NCBI GenBank assembly: GCA_025355965.1
Contig: JANXYR010000040.1
Location: forward strand, 1 to 53,377
Source of the DNA: Geobacteraceae bacterium
GTDB lineage: Bacteria > Desulfobacterota > Desulfuromonadia > Geobacterales > Pseudopelobacteraceae
DNA length: 53,377 nucleotides
Direction of reading: 5' to 3'
Below the pieces are notes generated by a model that saw only the letters and a list, made by a program, of their open reading frames with translations, did not search any database and was not told where the DNA came from. Positions 37,059 through 46,195 of the stretch are shown here, piece by piece; positions within the stretch are counted from its first letter, which is position 1, and each line of letters begins with the position of its first letter. A program made the translations under genes and the position numbers.

Positions 37059-38159
37059 TTATTTCTCCAGCAAAATCCGTAGCATCCGGCGAAGCGGCTC
37101 CGCGGCTCCCCAGAGGAGTTGATCGCCGCAGGTGAAGGCCGAAACGTACTGCGGCCCCATCTTCATCTTGCGCAGGCGACCGATTGGAACCGTCAGAGTT
37201 CCGGAAACTGCAGCAGGGGTGAGGCCTGCCAGAGAATCAGCCTTGGTGTTGGGGACCAATTTTACCCACTGATTATCATTCTTGATCAGGTTTTCAATCT
37301 CGGAGATCGGCAGATCTTTGTTCAGCTTGATCGTCAAAGCCTGGCTGTGGCAGCGCATCGCGCCAACCCGCACACAGATACCATCTACCGGGATCGGAGT
37401 CACGGTGCCGAGGATCTTGTTTGTTTCCTGAAAACCTTTCAGTTCTTCGCGGCTCTGACCATCCTCCACCTCGCGATCAATCCAGGGGAGCACATTTCCG
37501 GCCAACGGAAAACCGAATTCTTTTGTTGGCATGGAGCCATCCCGCAAAGTAGCGGTTACCTTTTTATCTATTTCCAGAATAGCAGAACCGGGATTTTTCA
37601 ATTCTTCAGCGACTACTCCCTGCAGGACGCCCATCTGCGACAAAAGTTCACGCATGTTGGGGGCACCGGCGCCACTTGCTGCCTGATAGGTCATGGAGCT
37701 GATCCATTCAACAGCATTGGCACGAAATAGGCCCCCCAGCGCCATCAGCATAAGGCTGACTGTACAGTTGCCACCAATGAAATCCTTTTGCCCCTTGGCC
37801 AGTGCCGCATCGATCACGCCACGGTTGACCGGATCGAGGATAATAACAGCATTGTCCTCCATACGCAGGGTGCTGGCAGCATCGATCCAGTAGCCGTTCC
37901 ACCCCTGCTTGCGCAGCTCAGGGTGAACTGCCTTGGTGTAGTCACCACCTTGACAGGTGAGGATTACGTCCAATTTTTTGAGCTCGGCGATGTCCGAGGC
38001 GTCCTTCAGCGTGCCCGCGTTCATCGGAGCAGGCTGCCCAGCCTGGGAAGTCGTGAAAAATACCGGCTCAAAGTTTAAAGCAAAGTCGTTCTCCTCTTGC
38101 ATCCGTTGCATGAGAACCGAACCAACCATACCGCGCCATCCGACGATTCCGACTTTCAT
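37059..38159 (-). CDS. asd: Aspartate-semialdehyde dehydrogenase
   Basis: A 366-residue enzyme of the proteobacterial Asd type (E. coli length 367). [16 protein letters not shown] is the NADP-binding start, and [12 protein letters not shown] carries the active-site cysteine. It reduces aspartyl-4-phosphate to aspartate semialdehyde, the branch point to lysine/diaminopimelate, threonine and methionine. The ATG at 38159 follows AAAAGGAA; a longer frame would start inside leuB. It lies 31 bases after leuB and shares its promoter. Confidence 0.95.
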   Translation of the reverse strand: MKVGIVGWRGMVGSVLMQRMQEENDFALNFEPVFFTTSQAGQPAPMNAGTLKDASDIAELKKLDVILTCQGGDYTKAVHPELRKQGWNGYWIDAASTLRMEDNAVIILDPVNRGVIDAALAKGQKDFIGGNCTVSLMLMALGGLFRANAVEWISSMTYQAASGAGAPNMRELLSQMGVLQGVVAEELKNPGSAILEIDKKVTATLRDGSMPTKEFGFPLAGNVLPWIDREVEDGQSREELKGFQETNKILGTVTPIPVDGICVRVGAMRCHSQALTIKLNKDLPISEIENLIKNDNQWVKLVPNTKADSLAGLTPAAVSGTLTVPIGRLRKMKMGPQYVSAFTCGDQLLWGAAEPLRRMLRILLEK

Positions 38160-38190
38160 AGTCTTATTCCTTTTCCAATTGGGGTGAGAT

Positions 38191-39279
38191 TTACAGATTT
38201 GCAATAATTGCCGCACCGATTTCTTTTGTATTCACCAACTTCTCGCCAGCAGTTTTCTGATAGATGTCAGCGGTGCGGTAGCCCTGATCAAGCACCTTCT
38301 TTACGGCGTTATCAATCGCATCTGCGGCGTCCAGCATCCCGAACGAGAACTTGAGCATCATTGCCATCGAGAGAATCTGGGCGATAGGATTTGCTATACC
38401 TTGGCCGGCAATGTCCGGAGCCGAACCGCCGGATGGTTCATACATACCGAATGTACCCTCTGCCAATGATGCGGAGGGGAGCATACCGAGCGAACCGGTC
38501 AGCATGGCGGCTTCATCGGAAAGGATGTCGCCAAACATGTTCTCTGCCAGAATCACGTCAAACTGTTTGGGCCATTTCACCAGCTGCATTGCAGCGTTGT
38601 CAACGTACATATGGGTCAGTTCAACATCCGGATATTCTTTGGCAATGCTGATAACAATTTCACGCCAGAGCACGGAAGAGGAGAGCACATTAGCTTTGTC
38701 GATGGAGCAGACTTTTTTGTCGCGCTTGCGGGCAGCCTGAAAAGCGACGTGGGTGATGCGCTCAATTTCCGGTACGGAGTAACGGAGGGTGTCGATACCG
38801 ACCCGCTCACGCCCTACCCCTTCAATACCTTTTGGTTGAGAAAAATAGATGCCACCGGTCAGCTCACGGATGACAAGTATATTAAAGCCGCCGCCGATAA
38901 CCTCTTCCTTGAGCGATGATGCACCGGTTAAGGAGGGAAAGATGATAGCCGGACGCAGGTTCGCATACAGGCCGAATATCTTGCGGAGCGGAAGCAGTGC
39001 ACCGCGTTCAGGCTGTTCGTCCGGTGGTAGAGTTTCCCATTTCGGGCCACCAACCGAGCCGAACAGAATAGCGTCAGAGGCCTTACATATATCGATCGTA
39101 CTCTGCGGAAGCGCCTTACCTTCGTTGTCAATACCAGCTCCACCTACATTGGCAGAAGTACGTGTAAAGGTTACGTCAAACTTTTTCTCAACCGCATCAA
39201 GGACATTAAGGGCTTCGGTCATAACCTCAGGACCGATACCATCACCTGCCAGAACCGCTATTTTATACGTTTTGCCCAT
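38191..39279 (-). CDS. leuB: 3-isopropylmalate dehydrogenase
   Basis: A 362-residue enzyme of the isocitrate/isopropylmalate dehydrogenase family. [14 protein letters not shown] at the N-terminus, [11 protein letters not shown] and the substrate loop, [19 protein letters not shown], and [17 protein letters not shown] are the LeuB signatures. It oxidatively decarboxylates 3-isopropylmalate in leucine synthesis, using NAD+. Length is standard. GGGGGGA precedes the ATG. It heads a leuB-asd unit with a clear promoter. Confidence 0.96.
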   Translation of the reverse strand: MGKTYKIAVLAGDGIGPEVMTEALNVLDAVEKKFDVTFTRTSANVGGAGIDNEGKALPQSTIDICKASDAILFGSVGGPKWETLPPDEQPERGALLPLRKIFGLYANLRPAIIFPSLTGASSLKEEVIGGGFNILVIRELTGGIYFSQPKGIEGVGRERVGIDTLRYSVPEIERITHVAFQAARKRDKKVCSIDKANVLSSSVLWREIVISIAKEYPDVELTHMYVDNAAMQLVKWPKQFDVILAENMFGDILSDEAAMLTGSLGMLPSASLAEGTFGMYEPSGGSAPDIAGQGIANPIAQILSMAMMLKFSFGMLDAADAIDNAVKKVLDQGYRTADIYQKTAGEKLVNTKEIGAAIIANL

Positions 39280-39319
39280 AATCCCCCCAATAAATTCACG
39301 TCAGAATTTCAATCTTCGG

Positions 39320-39349
39320 ATAATAATTTTCACCGCACCGTTTTGTCAA
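39320..39349 (-). promoter_or_regulatory. Sigma-70 promoter of leuB-asd
   Basis: On the minus strand, consensus TTGACA (39349-39344) and TATTAT (39325-39320) are separated by 18 bases. The predicted start is near 39313, giving a leader of about 34 bases. No leader-peptide attenuator is visible in so short a leader. Confidence 0.75.
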
Positions 39350-39436
39350 ACTAAAAGCGCACGCGATTGGCTTTTATCCAGCATATTTAAACTTTATGCA
39401 CCTTTGAAATTCCGAGACTTATCACGAGTATAAGTG

Positions 39437-39465
39437 TTGATTAACACGTCTCCATCCCGTACAAT
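39437..39465 (+). promoter_or_regulatory. Sigma-70 promoter of the pseudo-receiver gene
   Basis: TTGATT at 39437-39442 and TACAAT at 39460-39465, spacer 17 bases. The predicted start is near 39472, 22 bases before the GTG start codon and just upstream of the AAGGAG site. Confidence 0.65.
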
Positions 39466-39493
39466 AGCGCTATTTTCGATTAAGGAGTACACT

Positions 39494-40903
39494 GTGAGCA
39501 ATCTGCTATTAATTACCGATGTGGCGCGTTTGAGAAAGGTTTTCAGTCGTCTTACCGAAAACAAAAACATTCGGTTGCGCGTTGTGAACAACCTCGAAAA
39601 AGGTGGCGAAGAGATTGCCATCGAAAAACCGGACATTGTTTTTGTTCAAACTCATTTATCCGGACTCTCGGCCGACATTTTGCTCATGCACCTGAAGAAA
39701 CAGTTGGGACGCAAACGCTCACGCTTTGTACTGCTTGCCTCGGCCCGCCAGGCTAATGAAGCGATTCTCAAGCCTTTTCAGGGATGGCTGGACACATCAG
39801 CAGATGATAGCCAGCTGCTATCCGAACTGCAGCATCTTGTTACTACGCTTCTAAGCAAGCCAAAAAAAAGTGACGAGCCCACGCCACCAGAGCCAAGTGA
39901 AGTGTCCAATTTCACACCACAACCGATAAAAAACCCAGAATCTTCTGCTCTTCTCAGTGCGCCCCAGGTCGATGCCATACTGCAGCTCCCTGTTGCTGCC
40001 CAAACTGCCCCTGCCACCCCGGAACCTTCTTTAGAGGAACAGGGCCTCACATACGCACCGCGCCAACGATTATCTGTCTATTCCGAATTCACCAGTTCAT
40101 TTGATAATGCGGTCAGCAGCACGCCTGAACCGGAAACGCTCGAACAGGCAACTCCTTCTCTGGTTCACAACTGGAATGCCGAAAACATAGACACTGTAGA
40201 GACCAAACCAGCACGTTCAAGAAGGGGATCATTTCTGCTCTGGCTGGCACCGGTTGTCATCGCGGTAGTCGCCATAACGTACCTGCAGCAGAATAAACCG
40301 GCCTCCAAACAGGAACCTCCGGCAGCCAAAACAGTACCTGCACCCATTGTGACACCTGTTGCAAAGACACCTCCTGCGAATGTTCCAGCATCTGGTCCAG
40401 CCAAAGCGCCTGCCCCTGCCGCTACAACTACGGTAACCCCAGCAGCCCCTCCTGAGCTTGATCGGATGAGTGACAAGGCGGTACTGACTGCTATAGCCGA
40501 AAACCGAGTTTCGAAGAGCCCGACCCCTGCGGCAGCTACCGGGACGAGACCGACAAACCTGCCAGACTTTATTCCGCGTAATGGCTTAGACAAACAGTTC
40601 AGCACCACCAACCCGGGTTGGGAGCGATACAAAGGGCGGGTTACCGAATTTAAAGTGCTGCGCGAAGCTGATAAAATCAAAGCCATTCAGGTGATTGATC
40701 GAGGCGGGAATGGTGTACCGGAATCATTTATGAAAGGAGTACTGCGACAGCTTACAAAAAACCCTGTTCTCAGTACTGAATTATCTGAAAAAAAGGAAGG
40801 TTACGAGATTCAGCGCGGACGTATTGCAGATAACATCAAGGTTGTGTACTACCGTGATGAAAATGGCGGGAAGCTACGGGCCTTTGTGATAACTTGGCAA
40901 TAG
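39494..40903 (+). CDS. Transmembrane protein with degenerate receiver domain, function unknown
   Basis: A 469-residue protein of unusual layout. Residues 1-120 look like a response-regulator receiver fold (SNLLLITDVARLRKVFSRL, then KPDIVFVQTHLSG), but the phosphoacceptor position is Gln52 and the acidic pair and Lys are missing, so it cannot be phosphorylated normally. A Pro/Ser-rich linker leads to one membrane segment (about 246-264), preceded by RSRR, which predicts a cytoplasmic N-terminus. A Pro/Ala-rich spacer and a C-terminal domain of about 130 residues (RYKGRVTEFKVLREADKIKAIQVIDRGG) would be periplasmic. The GTG start has AAGGAG upstream. I do not recognise the family. Confidence 0.75.
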   Translation: MSNLLLITDVARLRKVFSRLTENKNIRLRVVNNLEKGGEEIAIEKPDIVFVQTHLSGLSADILLMHLKKQLGRKRSRFVLLASARQANEAILKPFQGWLDTSADDSQLLSELQHLVTTLLSKPKKSDEPTPPEPSEVSNFTPQPIKNPESSALLSAPQVDAILQLPVAAQTAPATPEPSLEEQGLTYAPRQRLSVYSEFTSSFDNAVSSTPEPETLEQATPSLVHNWNAENIDTVETKPARSRRGSFLLWLAPVVIAVVAITYLQQNKPASKQEPPAAKTVPAPIVTPVAKTPPANVPASGPAKAPAPAATTTVTPAAPPELDRMSDKAVLTAIAENRVSKSPTPAAATGTRPTNLPDFIPRNGLDKQFSTTNPGWERYKGRVTEFKVLREADKIKAIQVIDRGGNGVPESFMKGVLRQLTKNPVLSTELSEKKEGYEIQRGRIADNIKVVYYRDENGGKLRAFVITWQ

Positions 40904-40973
40904 ATCCAGGGTGGCACATCTTTCGTCTGAAACACATAAGTTATTCCTGTTAAGGCATCAGGGGCCCAACCCT

Positions 40974-41016
40974 AACAAGGGTTTTCAGCAATTGCTGAAA
41001 ACCCTTGTTTCTTTTT
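40974..41016 (+). terminator. Long perfect palindrome acting as terminator
   Basis: Bases 40974-41009 are a perfect 18+18 inverted repeat with no unpaired loop bases in the DNA; the left arm begins AACAAGGGTTTTCAGC. TCTTTTTACG follows, so it is a good plus-strand terminator for the gene ending at 40903. The stem is much longer than needed, and the palindrome could also be a binding site or mobile-repeat relic. Confidence 0.7.
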
Positions 41017-41146
41017 ACGATTATAGGAGCCTGCTGGGAAGGTGTAACTGCCAATTATTCCTCATCAATTCGCTATGTTGACAAAAATACCGATCAGACT
41101 AACTCGTGTTCTGCTACAATCAAAAATACTTTTAGATGCAAGGGGT

Positions 41147-41175
41147 TTGACCTACTAATACAAGATAGTTATATT
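41147..41175 (+). promoter_or_regulatory. Sigma-70 promoter of the YbaK-family gene
   Basis: TTGACC at 41147-41152 and TATATT at 41170-41175, spacer 17 bases. The predicted start near 41182 falls at the edge of the ribosome-binding site, leaving a leader of only about 11 bases. Confidence 0.6.
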
Positions 41176-41192
41176 TTCACAGGAGTAATCTA

Positions 41193-41675
41193 ATGGCATC
41201 AAAACTAAGTGATAGTGCAAATCGTGTACAGGTTTTTCTATTAGAAAGAGGCTTCTCTTTTGAGGTTAAGGAGCTGCCCGGTTCGACCAGAACAGCTCAA
41301 GAGGCCGCTGATAGCATTGGGTGCGCGGTGGCTCAAATAGCTAAATCTCTCGTATTCAGAGAGAAGGAAACTAACATTCCTATTCTTGTTATTGCATCAG
41401 GATCAAATCGAGTAGATACAGCAAAAATTGAAAATGAAACTGGCCTGAAACTCGGCAAAGCTGACGGAAATTATGTGAAGGAAAGGGTTGGGTATGCAAT
41501 CGGTGGAATACCACCAGTAGGCCATAATGAACCCTTGGTGACAATATTAGATACAGACCTGAAGAAATATGAAATGATTTGGGCTGCTGCTGGGACTCCT
41601 TTTGCAGTTTTTCAACTGAAACCTTCTGACCTTGAGCCACTAACAAACGGAAGGTGGATAGAAATATCGGAATAA
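41193..41675 (+). CDS. YbaK/EbsC-family aminoacyl-tRNA deacylase-like protein
   Basis: A 160-residue protein with the YbaK/ProX fold. ERGFSFEVKELPGSTRTAQEAADSIG and AQIAKSLVFR contain the conserved Lys of the active site; YAIGGIPPVGH is the GGxxP-type signature loop. Members hydrolyse misacylated tRNAs such as Cys- or Ala-tRNA(Pro). This one belongs to the EbsC-like group, whose exact substrate is less defined. AGGAG precedes the ATG. It has its own promoter. Confidence 0.88.
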   Translation: MASKLSDSANRVQVFLLERGFSFEVKELPGSTRTAQEAADSIGCAVAQIAKSLVFREKETNIPILVIASGSNRVDTAKIENETGLKLGKADGNYVKERVGYAIGGIPPVGHNEPLVTILDTDLKKYEMIWAAAGTPFAVFQLKPSDLEPLTNGRWIEISE

Positions 41676-41753
41676 GATATTTTTACGGATAAGATACAAT
41701 CGATGGTTTTGATGAAGCACTCAGTGCTATGCCTCAACAAACAGGAGGTTTAA

Positions 41754-42389
41754 ATGAAAGTTTTGGCGTTTAACGGAAGTCCCAACAAGGAAGGCAATAC
41801 TTGGCATGCCATCAGCATGGTTACTGCTGAACTTGAAAAAGAGAACATTGAAACCGAGATCATTCACGTCGGGAATAAATTGATAAGAGGCTGTACTGCG
41901 TGTGGCCAGTGTGTGAAAAACAAAAACGAACAGTGTGTCCTGCCAGGTGATGAGGTTAATGGTTGGATCCAGAAGATGAAACATGCTGATGGCATAATAT
42001 TCGGTTCTCCAGTTCATTACGCAGCCATGGCCGGCACCATGAAATCCTTTATGGATCGGGCATTTTATGTTGCTGGCGTCAATAACAGCTTGCTACGTCA
42101 CAAGGTCGGCGCAGCGGTGGTTGCTGTACGACGTTCAGGCGGGCTACCTACATTTGATCAGCTGAACAATTTCATCAACTATTCCGAAATGCTGATCCCA
42201 ACGTCCAATTATTGGAATGTTATTCATGGGACACGCCCGGGAGAGGTAACTCAGGACGAAGAGGGGGTACAGATCATGAGAGTGCTTGGTAAAAACATGG
42301 CATGGCTGATGAAACTGGTTGAAAACGGCAAGGGAACGGTTGTCGAACCTGAGAGAGAAATCAAGCAATACATGAATTTTATTCATTGA
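41754..42389 (+). CDS. Iron-sulfur-flavoprotein-like NADPH-dependent FMN reductase
   Basis: A 211-residue flavodoxin-fold protein. FNGSPNKEGNTWHAI is the FMN phosphate loop, and GSPVHYAAMAGTMKSFMDRAF is the second FMN contact. A compact cysteine motif, C-x2-C-x2-C-x7-C (GCTACGQCVKNKNEQC), matches the motif that binds a 4Fe-4S cluster in Isf proteins of anaerobes. It is likely to reduce O2, H2O2 or quinone-like substrates. ACAGGAGG precedes the ATG. It is followed by a thioesterase gene after 79 bases. Confidence 0.85.
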   Translation: MKVLAFNGSPNKEGNTWHAISMVTAELEKENIETEIIHVGNKLIRGCTACGQCVKNKNEQCVLPGDEVNGWIQKMKHADGIIFGSPVHYAAMAGTMKSFMDRAFYVAGVNNSLLRHKVGAAVVAVRRSGGLPTFDQLNNFINYSEMLIPTSNYWNVIHGTRPGEVTQDEEGVQIMRVLGKNMAWLMKLVENGKGTVVEPEREIKQYMNFIH

Positions 42390-42468
42390 CCAGCACTCGA
42401 AATATGCAAAATTCCCATCAAACTGGACTGAGAGGCTGCCGGGAAAACAGGCACAAGGAGTTCACACT

Positions 42469-42879
42469 TTGGAGATTGTTGATGATGGCCACTGTTTCAT
42501 ATGCGGCAAGGAAAACCCAATCGGACTTAAAGCTGAATTTACTGTTGACCCACAAAGACGAAGGGCTGAGACCCGGGTACGTATAGGTGAAGAATTTCAA
42601 GGCTGGCAGGGAATAACCCACGGAGGAATCATCTCGGCTTTGCTGGATGAAATCTGTGCTCAAGCCTGTATTTGCTGTGGATTCACAGTGGTTACCAGCG
42701 AAATGAAACTGAGATATAGGGCACCTGTCCCAACCGGGTCTGTGGTCACCGCAATCGGTGAGGTGGTTGGCGAGCGCCGTCGTCTGGTTGATGTGAAGGG
42801 ATGGCTGGAGCTTGACGGCAAGACCATGGCAGAGGCAGAAGTGACCATGTACAGGAGTGTGCATCTTTTAAAAAGGTAG
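42469..42879 (+). CDS. PaaI-like hotdog-fold thioesterase
   Basis: A 136-residue hotdog protein. CFICGKENPIGLKAEF is the usual N-terminal C-x2-CG-x-x-NP-x-GL string, GWQGITHGGIISALLDE is the active-site helix with HGG, and MKLRYRAPVPTGS the following strand. It should hydrolyse acyl-CoA thioesters; the acyl chain is unknown. The start is a TTG at 42469 with AAGGAG eight bases upstream; no better start exists in frame. Confidence 0.85.
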   Translation: MEIVDDGHCFICGKENPIGLKAEFTVDPQRRRAETRVRIGEEFQGWQGITHGGIISALLDEICAQACICCGFTVVTSEMKLRYRAPVPTGSVVTAIGEVVGERRRLVDVKGWLELDGKTMAEAEVTMYRSVHLLKR

Positions 42880-43121
42880 GCTAACGTATCATCGGCATTC
42901 AGAACGAGGTATGAAGCAATCCAGGAAATAACGGAATCTATCAAGATCTTCTATAATCGGTAAAAAAGTCACGCTAAACTTGGCAACATTTAACTAGCGG
43001 TATTTTAAAATAGATTCTACAATTTGGGCAACTCAACATCATTAAATAACATATTTATGCAGACTACCTGCTTTTCAAATTACTGAAATATAATTTACAC
43101 AAATATTTGGCAAGGTCTCTG

Positions 43122-45719
43122 ATGGTTACTGATACTAAAACAAACATAACACCTAAGCCATTACGATCTGAAGTATCAAAAATTGTTGCTATTTACTCAA
43201 TTTTTGGCGGACTTTGGATTTACCTCTCGGACACTTTTCTGGGCTTAGTCATTAGCGACCCTGCCGTTATGTCCAGATTGTCAATCTACAAAGGACTTGT
43301 ATTCATAGTTCTTACCGCATCTCTCCTATATCTACTCATTTCACGTTATGCCAAGCGTATCAGCATCCACATGACTGAACTCAATCAGGCACAGCACATG
43401 TTAAACCGCCAGAAAGCTTTACTGGATATTGTCGTTGAAGGTACTACTGATGCTGTTTATATAAAGGACGTTGATGGTCGCTACTTATTAGCCAACACTG
43501 CTGTTGTAAATTTTGTCAAAAAACCCATTGAAGATATAATTGGTTATAATGATGCTCATCTGTTTCCATCTGATGAAGCAAAAGCACTTATGGCCCAGGA
43601 TCAATGGGTAATGGCACAGGATTCTCCACAAACGTTTGAAGAGTATCTCACTACTCCAGATCGAGAACTGTGTTTTTTGTCTACCAAAGGAGTAGTACGT
43701 GATGAGAATGGTGTAGTCACCGGCCTTTTTGGTGTCGCCAGAGATATCAGCGAACGTAAACAGGCCGAAGCGGATCTGAAGAAGAGTGAAGAAAAATTTT
43801 ATAAGGCATTCAATGCAAGCCCTGAAGCAATTTCAATAAATACTATTGACGATGGAAAATACATTGATGTCAATGAAGTTTTTTGTTCAATAACAGGTTT
43901 CAGAAGGGATGAGATAATTGGTCACACTTCAGTTGAATTGGGTTTATGGATCAACTTGAACGAAAGGCATCAGTTCATAGAAAAACTCTCCAAGACCGGT
44001 TCAGTTAAGAACTATGACATCCGTTATCGGATGAAAAATAAAGAGGAACGTAATTTTCTTGTTTCTAGCGAAATCATCGATATAGCAGGTAAACGTTGTG
44101 GTCTTAATTTCATAATGGATATTACCGAGCGAAAGTTGGCGGAGGATGCCGTAAAAGAAAGTGAATTCTTCTTTAAAGAATCTCAACGCTCAGCAAACAT
44201 AGGTTCATATAAAGCAGATTTTATCTCGAACTATTGGAAACCATCTGAAGTTTTAAGAAACATTTTCGGCATTGATGAAAATTACGACTGTAGCATTCAG
44301 GGCTGGGTGGATATTGTTCACCCTGATGACAAAGACATGATGGATGAATATCTGAGAGTAGAGGTTGTTTCGAAAGGGAAGCCTTTTTCAAGGGAATATA
44401 GAATAATTCGTAAAAACGATGGTGAAACAAGATGGGTAAATGGCTTGGGCGAAGCCACCTTTGACAGTGATGGCAATATACTTACACTGTGTGGAACTAT
44501 TCAGGACATTACCGAACGAAAAAAAGTGGATGAAGAGCGGCAGGGTCTTGAAAAGCAGCTTCTTCAATCTCAAAAAATGGAGAGTCTCGGGGTGCTTGCC
44601 GGCGGAATTGCGCACGACTTCAACAACATTTTAGCGGTAATCATGGGACGATGTTCGCAGGCAAGACTTAAACCCGAACGTGCGGGGGAAAACATCCCAT
44701 TGATAGAAAAAGCCGCTGAACGTGCGGCTGAACTCTGTCGCCAGATGCTGGCATACGCTGGGAAAGCACAGTATGTTCAAAAAGAGGTTAATGTTGGTGA
44801 ACTGGTAGACGAGATGGTTAATATGCTGAAAGCAACCATCAATCAAAATGTGGTCATCATTCATGACCGTCCGACAGATATTTCAATGATAACTGGAGAT
44901 GCCAGCCAGATCAGGCAGATTGTAATGAATCTGATCATAAATGCTTCGGATGCAATCGGAGAGGTTCAGGGTAAAGTGTTTATCTCGCTTGCAAATACAG
45001 AGATCAGAGTGGGGCAATTATACAAAGACTATCTCGGAAAAACCATAAATCCGGGGAATTATGTTTGCTTGGAAGTCACTGATAACGGTTGCGGTATGGA
45101 TGAGGAGACAAAGCAGAGGATCTTTGAGCCGTTCTATTCCACTAAATTTGCGGGTCGGGGCTTGGGAATGTCGGCCACACTTGGCATCATTTCTGCGCAT
45201 AAGGGAGCACTTCAACTTTCAAGCCAACCAAATAAAGGAACAACCATAAAAGTATATCTACCTCTTCAGGTAGCCGAGCCAGCAGAAGATCATTCTCATC
45301 AGCAAATTATCTCATCAATACCGTGGCAGTGTGATGGCACAATATTACTTGTTGAGGACGAAGAGCAGATTAAAGTAGTCGCCAAAACCATGTTAGAGGA
45401 GTTGGGGTTTACAGTTATTGAAGCATCAAACGGTAAGGAAGCGCTTAAGTTGTATCAGAAAAATGCTGTAGATATTACTCTGGTTGTATCAGACATTGGG
45501 ATGCCGATCATGGATGGGTATGAGTTAATTCGAGAGCTAAAAGGGCTCAATCCCGATCTGCCGATCATTGTCTCCAGCGGTTTTGGAGATACCGTTGTTA
45601 CATCTCGGATTGCACGAGAGGATATCGCAGGGTTAATCAGCAAGCCTTATCGCTTTGATCAGTTGCAGGAAGTGTTGCGGGTGGTTGTGGAGGGTACTAA
45701 GCTGAAACAAAACCTGTAA
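43122..45719 (+). CDS. Hybrid sensor histidine kinase with three PAS domains and a C-terminal receiver
   Basis: An 865-residue protein. Two membrane segments (about residues 25-47 and 61-80) enclose a very short loop. Three PAS/PAC units follow, each ending in a DITERK-type motif (GVARDISERK, NFIMDITERK, GTIQDITERK). The kinase core has GVLAGGIAHDFNNILAV (phospho-His), VMNLIINASDAIG (N box) and FAGRGLGM (G2). A receiver closes the protein: LLVEDEEQ acidic pair and VVSDIGMPIMDG phosphoacceptor. It is a soluble-domain sensor anchored to the membrane. The ATG at 43122 has AAGG upstream. Output partner unknown. Confidence 0.92.
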   Translation: MVTDTKTNITPKPLRSEVSKIVAIYSIFGGLWIYLSDTFLGLVISDPAVMSRLSIYKGLVFIVLTASLLYLLISRYAKRISIHMTELNQAQHMLNRQKALLDIVVEGTTDAVYIKDVDGRYLLANTAVVNFVKKPIEDIIGYNDAHLFPSDEAKALMAQDQWVMAQDSPQTFEEYLTTPDRELCFLSTKGVVRDENGVVTGLFGVARDISERKQAEADLKKSEEKFYKAFNASPEAISINTIDDGKYIDVNEVFCSITGFRRDEIIGHTSVELGLWINLNERHQFIEKLSKTGSVKNYDIRYRMKNKEERNFLVSSEIIDIAGKRCGLNFIMDITERKLAEDAVKESEFFFKESQRSANIGSYKADFISNYWKPSEVLRNIFGIDENYDCSIQGWVDIVHPDDKDMMDEYLRVEVVSKGKPFSREYRIIRKNDGETRWVNGLGEATFDSDGNILTLCGTIQDITERKKVDEERQGLEKQLLQSQKMESLGVLAGGIAHDFNNILAVIMGRCSQARLKPERAGENIPLIEKAAERAAELCRQMLAYAGKAQYVQKEVNVGELVDEMVNMLKATINQNVVIIHDRPTDISMITGDASQIRQIVMNLIINASDAIGEVQGKVFISLANTEIRVGQLYKDYLGKTINPGNYVCLEVTDNGCGMDEETKQRIFEPFYSTKFAGRGLGMSATLGIISAHKGALQLSSQPNKGTTIKVYLPLQVAEPAEDHSHQQIISSIPWQCDGTILLVEDEEQIKVVAKTMLEELGFTVIEASNGKEALKLYQKNAVDITLVVSDIGMPIMDGYELIRELKGLNPDLPIIVSSGFGDTVVTSRIAREDIAGLISKPYRFDQLQEVLRVVVEGTKLKQNL

Positions 45720-46195
45720 AGTATTTCGTGTAAATAAGATTTATAAATAATTAACCACCTGATTTACGGGCTATTTCCCCCAAGCACCTTGATATTATTG
45801 ACCAAAGTTTTTCTGATTATTATATTCTATTGCATTTAGATCTATCTGTTACGGATAGTTCTATCACAAAAATAGCACAATGGGGTAGCCGACAGAGCTA
45901 CCCCATTTTCTTCTTTGATGTATTTTATATTCGGTTCAAATCCATTGTGGCGTCCCAAAGACAACGGAAATGAGTACTGGGGAATAGCCTTTTACATAGG
46001 AAGCATATAGCCATTTATGTATCAAATACTAATTCCGACTTGTTTATGGTGGCCTCTTCAGTCTATCTCACTTCTGGGGTGCAAGAGATTTGTGTGTCCC
46101 AGGTAATGTGGTGGATAGCAGAACAATTGACATTGCCTCCACTTATGCCGGAATAATTACCAGTTTGTTTACTGTTCAGGGTTGTTATTCTCTGG
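45720..46195. other. 476-base intergenic region
   Basis: Between the convergent hybrid kinase and OmpA-family genes. It holds one terminator at 45879-45915 and a 13-base string (CTTGTTTATGGTG, 46039-46051) also found upstream of the NIT chemoreceptor. Short open frames are present, but none has a ribosome-binding site or recognisable product. I see no gene. Confidence 0.6.
45879..45915 (+). terminator. Terminator downstream of the hybrid kinase
   Basis: AATGGGGTAGC and GCTACCCCATT form an 11-base-pair perfect stem with a seven-base loop; TTCTTCTTTG follows on the plus strand. It lies 160 bases after the kinase stop, so a long 3' UTR or a missed small transcript is possible. Confidence 0.75.
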
